Shown piece after piece: positions 38,186 through 41,843 of a DNA stretch of 41,843 nt (positions are counted from its first letter, which is position 1; each line of letters opens with the position of its first letter). This DNA comes from VMCP01 sp964408945 (GTDB lineage: Bacteria > Bacteroidota > Bacteroidia > NS11-12g > UBA955), in assembly GCA_964408945.1 (NCBI GenBank), contig CAYPBJ010000020.1, positions 1-41,843 on the forward strand, written 5' to 3'. The notes beneath the pieces were generated by a model. It made no database searches and was not told the origin of the DNA. It saw only the letters and a program-made list of their open reading frames with translations. The position numbers were made by a program, and so were the translations under genes.

Positions 38186-39268
38186 ATGCGGAAACTAAAA
38201 ACCTCCGAACTGCAGCGAATCAGCCCCGAAGAATACCAACAACAAAGGCATCGAAAGGTGATTGTGGTGTTAGATTCGGTTAGAAGTATGAACAATGTGG
38301 GCTCCATTTTCAGAAGTTCGGATGCATTTTTGATTGATAAAATTTATCTCTGTGGGATTACCGGAAAGCCACCGCACCGAGAAATATCGAAAACTGCGAT
38401 TGGAGCCGAGAAATCTGTCCCATGGGAATATTTTCCGACTGCTATGGAGGCCATTCATCAGTTGAAAAACGACGGATATACTTTAATAGCCGTTGAACAA
38501 GCTGAAAACTCATTAGACCTATCTACAGCGCAGCTTCCGCGGGAAAATGTAGCCTTTATTTTCGGAAACGAAGTAGACGGTGTGGCTCAAGAAGTCATCA
38601 ATGCCTGCGACCATTGCCTGGAAATACCCCAATTGGGTACAAAACACTCATTCAACGTGGCCGTCACCTGCGGAATGGTTCTCTGGGAGCACTTCAGACA
38701 ATCAAAACTCCTGCTGTTAATGTTTGTCTTTTTATCTGCATGCACATCCCCCAACAACCAAGTTCCAGGTACCAAGTACCAGGTACCAGGTGTCAGGTAC
38801 CAAGTACCAAGTACCAGGTACCAAGTACCAAGTACCAGGTACCAGGTACCATATACCATATACCTCTCATACAGCACCGACTGCCCCTTATGCAACAGAT
38901 ACACCGCTTCCATCCGTGAATTGGTCAAACAATTGCCCGATAGCATCGATTTTAAATTCTTGAAAGTCAACCAAGACGAAGTTTGGGACTTTGACTGGGA
39001 CGGAAACCTCGCCGAACAAACCATAAACGATTCAAATGGTGCATGGTGCAAGAAATTGGAACTCAAAGTGTATCCGGAAGTAGTGGTTCTTAGCCAAAGC
39101 GGACAAAAAATATACAAAGGAAAAATTGATGACAGGGCAGTAGAGACGGGCGTTTCAAGGGCGAGAGCCAAAGCGGAATACCTAAAAGATGCAATCAATG
39201 CCATTAAAAAGGGCGTTAAACCCTCTATAAATCAAACTCAAGCGGTGGGCTGTTATATTGAGTCATGA
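38186..39268 (+). CDS. TrmH/SpoU-family RNA methyltransferase fused in frame to a redoxin-like lipoprotein
   Basis: One open frame of 360 residues holds two unrelated modules. Residues 1 to about 173 are a SPOUT methyltransferase: IVVLDSVRSMNNVGSIFRSS, KTAIGAEKSVPWEYF, FIFGNEVDGVAQEVINACD and IPQLGTKHSFNVAVTCGMVL are its motifs 1-3, and such enzymes 2'-O-methylate tRNA or rRNA. Without any stop, KLLLLMFVFLSAC follows, a lipoprotein-type signal. Next is a linker encoded by heptad array 5, then a thioredoxin-like domain (about 228-360: STDCPLCNRY with CxxC, LKVYPEVVVLSQSG with the cis-Pro, YKGKIDDR). A cytosolic methyltransferase and an exported redoxin make little sense as one chain. Either an internal start is used, or a stop was lost by mutation or error. 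Confidence 0.8.
   Translation: MRKLKTSELQRISPEEYQQQRHRKVIVVLDSVRSMNNVGSIFRSSDAFLIDKIYLCGITGKPPHREISKTAIGAEKSVPWEYFPTAMEAIHQLKNDGYTLIAVEQAENSLDLSTAQLPRENVAFIFGNEVDGVAQEVINACDHCLEIPQLGTKHSFNVAVTCGMVLWEHFRQSKLLLLMFVFLSACTSPNNQVPGTKYQVPGVRYQVPSTRYQVPSTRYQVPYTIYLSYSTDCPLCNRYTASIRELVKQLPDSIDFKFLKVNQDEVWDFDWDGNLAEQTINDSNGAWCKKLELKVYPEVVVLSQSGQKIYKGKIDDRAVETGVSRARAKAEYLKDAINAIKKGVKPSINQTQAVGCYIES
38675..39268 (+). CDS. Redoxin-like lipoprotein from an internal start (alternative product)
   Basis: In the same frame as the methyltransferase, ATG 38675 begins MVLWEHFRQSKLLLLMFVFL, then SAC: positively charged n-region, hydrophobic core, lipobox Cys23. The methyltransferase C-terminus can thus double as the signal peptide of a 197-residue periplasmic lipoprotein. 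ATG 38720 is a shorter alternative. The mature protein has the heptad-encoded YQVP(S/G)TR repeats, a CPLC motif and a C-terminus (NQTQAVGCYIE) similar to thioredoxin-family proteins paired with cytochrome c genes. The next gene, a c-type cytochrome/monooxygenase, overlaps it by 4 nt. Whether this start is used is inference. Confidence 0.5.
   Translation: MVLWEHFRQSKLLLLMFVFLSACTSPNNQVPGTKYQVPGVRYQVPSTRYQVPSTRYQVPYTIYLSYSTDCPLCNRYTASIRELVKQLPDSIDFKFLKVNQDEVWDFDWDGNLAEQTINDSNGAWCKKLELKVYPEVVVLSQSGQKIYKGKIDDRAVETGVSRARAKAEYLKDAINAIKKGVKPSINQTQAVGCYIES
38761..38865 (+). repeat. Heptanucleotide repeat array 5 (15 units, inside CDS)
   Basis: AGTTCCA, GGTACCA, AGTACCA and GGTGTCA variants ending TATACCA, TATACCT, all in 7-bp register. 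Total length is 105 bp, exactly 35 codons. Partial 21-bp periodicity (GGTACCA-AGTACCA-AGTACCA, twice). Confidence 0.93.
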
Positions 39269-40623
39269 GGGGAAATCTATACATATTCTTTGCCATTATT
39301 GCACTCGCGTCTTGCGGTGAAAAACAGCTGGGAGTGTCCAACCCTGTTTTCGATAAAGACATTGAACCCATCATTGTTCAACATTGCACCCCTTGTCACA
39401 GAGAAAATGGGGGAGCTCCATTTGTATTGACATCCTTCGAAGCCGTCAAGAAAAAAGCAAAGACCATAGCAAAAGTTACAGCCAATCGATACATGCCGCC
39501 GTGGCCTGCAGATCCCAATTATTCGCATTTTTTGAAAGAAAATGTGTTGAGCGAGCAACAAATTGCAACCATCCAAAATTGGGTGAAACAAGGCTCTAAA
39601 CCGGGTGAAAATCCGGGTCAATTGCTAGCCAAAGTCACCCCGTTTGTGAGCAATTTGGGGGTTCCTGATTTGGTTCTTGAACTCGACTCAGTAAATTTCA
39701 ATCAGGGCGATCAAGATCGATTTTTCTTGGTCAAAACCTCTGCTCGTTTGCCCCAGAAAAAATACGTAAGAGCCGTTGAATTTATTCCAGGACAACCCCA
39801 GTTGGTGCATCATTTTAACGGACATTTAATCAACTACGAAAAGGGCTCTAAATCTGATTTTAACACACAACCGCTGAAAGTAGAAATGAAATACGAAGAG
39901 AAAGGCCCGCTCAACGAAGGACTTAATCTCATGACTAGCAACGGAATTATTCCAGAAAGGGTGCATTCAGTGGTAAATTATCTCCCGGGAGTGTTTAGCA
40001 CCGAGTACCCCGATGGCATTGGAACTTTCCAAGTGTCGGAAGAATTCTCCATTGTTGGAAATGACGTGCATTACGGTCCATCAAGAAAATCAGTTACCGA
40101 TAAAAGTAGAATTCATTTGTTCTTCACCGATGTGCCTCCGCAAAGAGGTTTGGGTGAGCTCATGTTAGGCACCAACGGGGTGAGTAAAATTGTGCCGCCG
40201 CTGGTAATTAAGCCGAATACGGTGAGCAAGCACATCACAGAATTCACGGTACCCGAAGATATTTCGGTGTTGACAGTGAATCCGCATTTACATTTGCTCG
40301 GAAAATCGTTCAAGGCCTATGCCATAAAGCCCAACGGCGATACCATTCGCTTGATTTCTATTCCTCGTTGGGACTTTAGATGGCAGTATTTCTACACGTT
40401 TCCCACCATGGTGAAAATTCCACGCGGAAGCCTCATCAGGGCAGAAGCGGTGTTTGACAACACCGATAACAATCCAAACAATCCCAATCGTCCCCCAAAA
40501 ACAGTGGCAGAGCGATTCGATTACGGCGGTTCTAGCATGCGGGCCAGCGATGAGATGTTTCAATTCATCATCACTTACGTGGCTTGGCAACCAGGCGACG
40601 ATAAAATATCCCTCAAAAAATAA
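39265..40623 (+). CDS. Lipoprotein with c-type heme motif and copper-monooxygenase-like domain
   Basis: A 452-residue exported protein: lipobox LASC (Cys17), then NPVFDKDIEPIIVQHCTPCH, a CxxCH heme-c motif at about residues 43-47, with a possible distal Met in NRYMPPWPADP. The rest (from about 130) resembles the beta-sandwich of ascorbate-dependent copper monooxygenases (PHM-like), with His-rich spots FIPGQPQLVHHFNGHLI and VLTVNPHLHLLGKSFKAYAI. Such cytochrome/monooxygenase fusions are commonly paired with a thioredoxin-like protein in this phylum, as here (4-nt overlap, ATGA 39265-39268). Substrate unknown. The monooxygenase assignment is moderately certain; the heme motif is clear. Confidence 0.8.
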   Translation: MRGNLYIFFAIIALASCGEKQLGVSNPVFDKDIEPIIVQHCTPCHRENGGAPFVLTSFEAVKKKAKTIAKVTANRYMPPWPADPNYSHFLKENVLSEQQIATIQNWVKQGSKPGENPGQLLAKVTPFVSNLGVPDLVLELDSVNFNQGDQDRFFLVKTSARLPQKKYVRAVEFIPGQPQLVHHFNGHLINYEKGSKSDFNTQPLKVEMKYEEKGPLNEGLNLMTSNGIIPERVHSVVNYLPGVFSTEYPDGIGTFQVSEEFSIVGNDVHYGPSRKSVTDKSRIHLFFTDVPPQRGLGELMLGTNGVSKIVPPLVIKPNTVSKHITEFTVPEDISVLTVNPHLHLLGKSFKAYAIKPNGDTIRLISIPRWDFRWQYFYTFPTMVKIPRGSLIRAEAVFDNTDNNPNNPNRPPKTVAERFDYGGSSMRASDEMFQFIITYVAWQPGDDKISLKK

Positions 40624-40628
40624 AAACC

Positions 40629-41720
40629 ATGGAATTAAAAGTTCTTCAACATTCTGCTGATTTTCATTCTGTTGTGGATGTGATTTATGCAAACGATGCA
40701 AACCACATCAAGCATTTAGAGTCAGATATAGATGCTGTTTTTGATCGATCTCACAAGAAATTTCAACGGGGCGACGCTCAACGATGGATTTTATGGGAAA
40801 ATTCAAAACCCATTGGGCGCATTGCTGCCTTTTACGAAGACAAGAACGGCAAGCGTTTTGGTGGTTGGGGATTTTTTGAATGCATCAACAACGACGAAGC
40901 CGCAAAAATCTTAATTTCAGAGGCGGAAAATTGGCTCAAAGAGAACAAAGCCACCAAGATTATGGCGCCCGTGAATTTTGGCTCTAGAGACGCTTATTGG
41001 GGACTTTTGATCAGTTCTACCACTTATCCCAGTTATCAGGAGAACTATCAGCCCTCGTATTACCAAAAGTGGTTCGATTCAATGGGGTATGGCCTAGAAA
41101 TTGAGCAAACCACTTACGAATTGGTGGAAAACGACTTCAACATTGAGCGTTTTTCAAAGATTGCAGAGCGAACTATGGGTAATGCTCAATACAGATTTGA
41201 AGTGCTTGATTTTAGTCAGCTGCCCAAATTTGCTGCTGATTTTGTTACTATTTACAACCAAGCTTGGTCATTTCACGAAGATTTCGAGCCTTTGGATGTT
41301 GCAGAAATCTTGAAACGGTTCAAATCCATGAAGCCCGCGGTCATTCCCGAGCTCATTGTATTTGCTTACCACGGCGAGGAGCCCATTGGTTTTTACGTGA
41401 ATATTTTGGAGTTGAACATGATTTTTAAGGATTTCGGGGGAAAGCTTACGCTTTGGAATAAACTGCGTTTTTTGATGAGCAAGGGCAAGATTGACCGATG
41501 CCGTGGCGTGGTGTTTGGAGTGATACCTCAATACCACAACAAAGGGGTAGAAGCGGGGATGATTATGAAGTCGTACGAGGGTGCGAAAAAAAATCCAAAA
41601 ATCAAGAGCGTAGAACTCGCATGGATTGGCGATTTTAATCCAAAGATGCTCAGTATGTTAAGTTCTTTGGGTGCAAAACTGACGAAGACACACCACACAT
41701 ATAGCAAAACTTTTTCTTGA
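40629..41720 (+). CDS. GNAT-superfamily-like protein of unknown substrate
   Basis: A 363-residue cytoplasmic protein with two GNAT-like halves. The N-terminal half has WILWENSKPIGRIAAFYEDK, GGWGFFECINN and ATKIMAPVNFGSRDAYWGLL. The C-terminal half has IPELIVFAYHGEEPIGFYVN, then FGVIPQYHNKGVEAGMIMKS, where Q-Y-x-x-K-G-V occupies the acetyl-CoA loop position. It resembles YghO-type N-acetyltransferase-like proteins. The canonical Q/RxxGxG/A loop is degenerate, so acyltransferase activity is not certain. It starts 5 bp after the preceding stop and may be cotranscribed with the cytochrome gene. Confidence 0.75.
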   Translation: MELKVLQHSADFHSVVDVIYANDANHIKHLESDIDAVFDRSHKKFQRGDAQRWILWENSKPIGRIAAFYEDKNGKRFGGWGFFECINNDEAAKILISEAENWLKENKATKIMAPVNFGSRDAYWGLLISSTTYPSYQENYQPSYYQKWFDSMGYGLEIEQTTYELVENDFNIERFSKIAERTMGNAQYRFEVLDFSQLPKFAADFVTIYNQAWSFHEDFEPLDVAEILKRFKSMKPAVIPELIVFAYHGEEPIGFYVNILELNMIFKDFGGKLTLWNKLRFLMSKGKIDRCRGVVFGVIPQYHNKGVEAGMIMKSYEGAKKNPKIKSVELAWIGDFNPKMLSMLSSLGAKLTKTHHTYSKTFS

Positions 41721-41737
41721 TTTTTTTTGGGTCAGTA

Positions 41738-41768
41738 TTTGCATTTTTAAAAAATGGGTGTACCTTTG
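41738..41768 (+). promoter_or_regulatory. Promoter of the tRNA-Lys gene
   Basis: TTTG (41738-41741), 19 nt, TACCTTTG (41761-41768): a perfect match to the Bacteroidota consensus, 20 nt before the mature tRNA 5' end. Confidence 0.82.
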
Positions 41769-41788
41769 CAGTCCTTTAAAGAAGGAAC

Positions 41789-41843
41789 GATTCCGTAGCT
41801 CAGTTGGTAGAGCAATACACTTTTAATGTATGGGTCCTGGGTT
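41789..41843 (+). tRNA. tRNA-Lys (anticodon TTT), 5' part only
   Basis: Acceptor 5' strand GATTCCG (41789-41795), D arm GCTC-AGTTGGTA-GAGC, anticodon stem ATACA/TGTAT around CTTTTAA with anticodon TTT at 41822-41824, then the variable loop and the start of the T arm (CTGGGTT). The window ends before the 3' T-stem and acceptor strand. Confidence 0.95.

Noticed and set aside
32716..38865. CRISPR array
   Set aside because: The repeats are contiguous 7-bp units with no unique spacers, and no cas genes are present.

Overview
The window looks like a chromosomal segment of a Bacteroidota bacterium, probably in or near the Flavobacteriales. The evidence is: promoters of the TTTG-N19/20-TAnnTTTG type; few visible Shine-Dalgarno sequences; a bL28-bL33-DUF4295 operon; BshC of bacillithiol synthesis; an ExbB-ExbD-ExbD-TonB locus; ECF sigma operons; and a TonB-dependent receptor with a carboxypeptidase-regulatory-like N-terminal domain. 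Most genes are housekeeping. I see no phage, transposase, CRISPR array or rRNA. The last 55 bases are the start of a tRNA-Lys gene.

Layout. 1-971: lipoprotein esterase (partial). 1060-2143: prfB with its programmed frameshift. 2148-5282: photolyase plus epimerase operon, divergent from a CarH/LitR-like B12 photoreceptor regulator. 5257-8918: FAD oxidoreductase, outer-membrane protein, DUF4440-like lipoprotein, membrane glycosyltransferase. 8979-9326: rplS. 9427-14074: two consecutive ECF sigma operons, each followed by a single-pass membrane protein and a secreted protein. 14389-17426: Ton energising system. 17520-21314: duplicated-ATPase ABC protein, LysM protein, O-antigen ligase-like protein. 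21364-25877: rpmB, rpmG, DUF4295 gene, ftsY, rimO, bshC. 25913-28143: SulP transporter with a beta-carbonic anhydrase. 28145-30350 (minus): terC, miaA, pRiA4b-like protein. 30419-32713: TonB-dependent receptor. 32864-35162: four related, unrecognised lipoproteins with C-terminal membrane segments. 35364-38116 (minus): mutS. 38186-40623: TrmH-type methyltransferase fused in frame to a redoxin-like lipoprotein, then a cytochrome c/monooxygenase-like protein. 40629-41720: GNAT-like protein. 41789-end: tRNA-Lys.

The most unusual signal is a dispersed family of 7-bp tandem repeats with core GGTACCN. It forms five arrays (10156-10330, 12896-13028, 32716-32778, 35279-35362, 38761-38865). Three lie inside coding sequence and two directly follow stop codons. 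Pure GGTACCN units contain no stop codon in any of the six frames. The arrays inside the two ECF operons show a 21-bp higher-order period (seven residues); the intergenic arrays do not. Second in interest are the methyltransferase-redoxin fusion, the tandem lipoprotein family with a fifth decayed remnant, and the photoreceptor/photolyase locus with only 4 bp between divergent start codons.

Two 100-N gaps (19576-19675 and 35468-35567) are flanked by exact 53- and 55-bp duplicates and are almost certainly unmerged contig ends. Removing them restores the mutS reading frame to its natural C-terminus.
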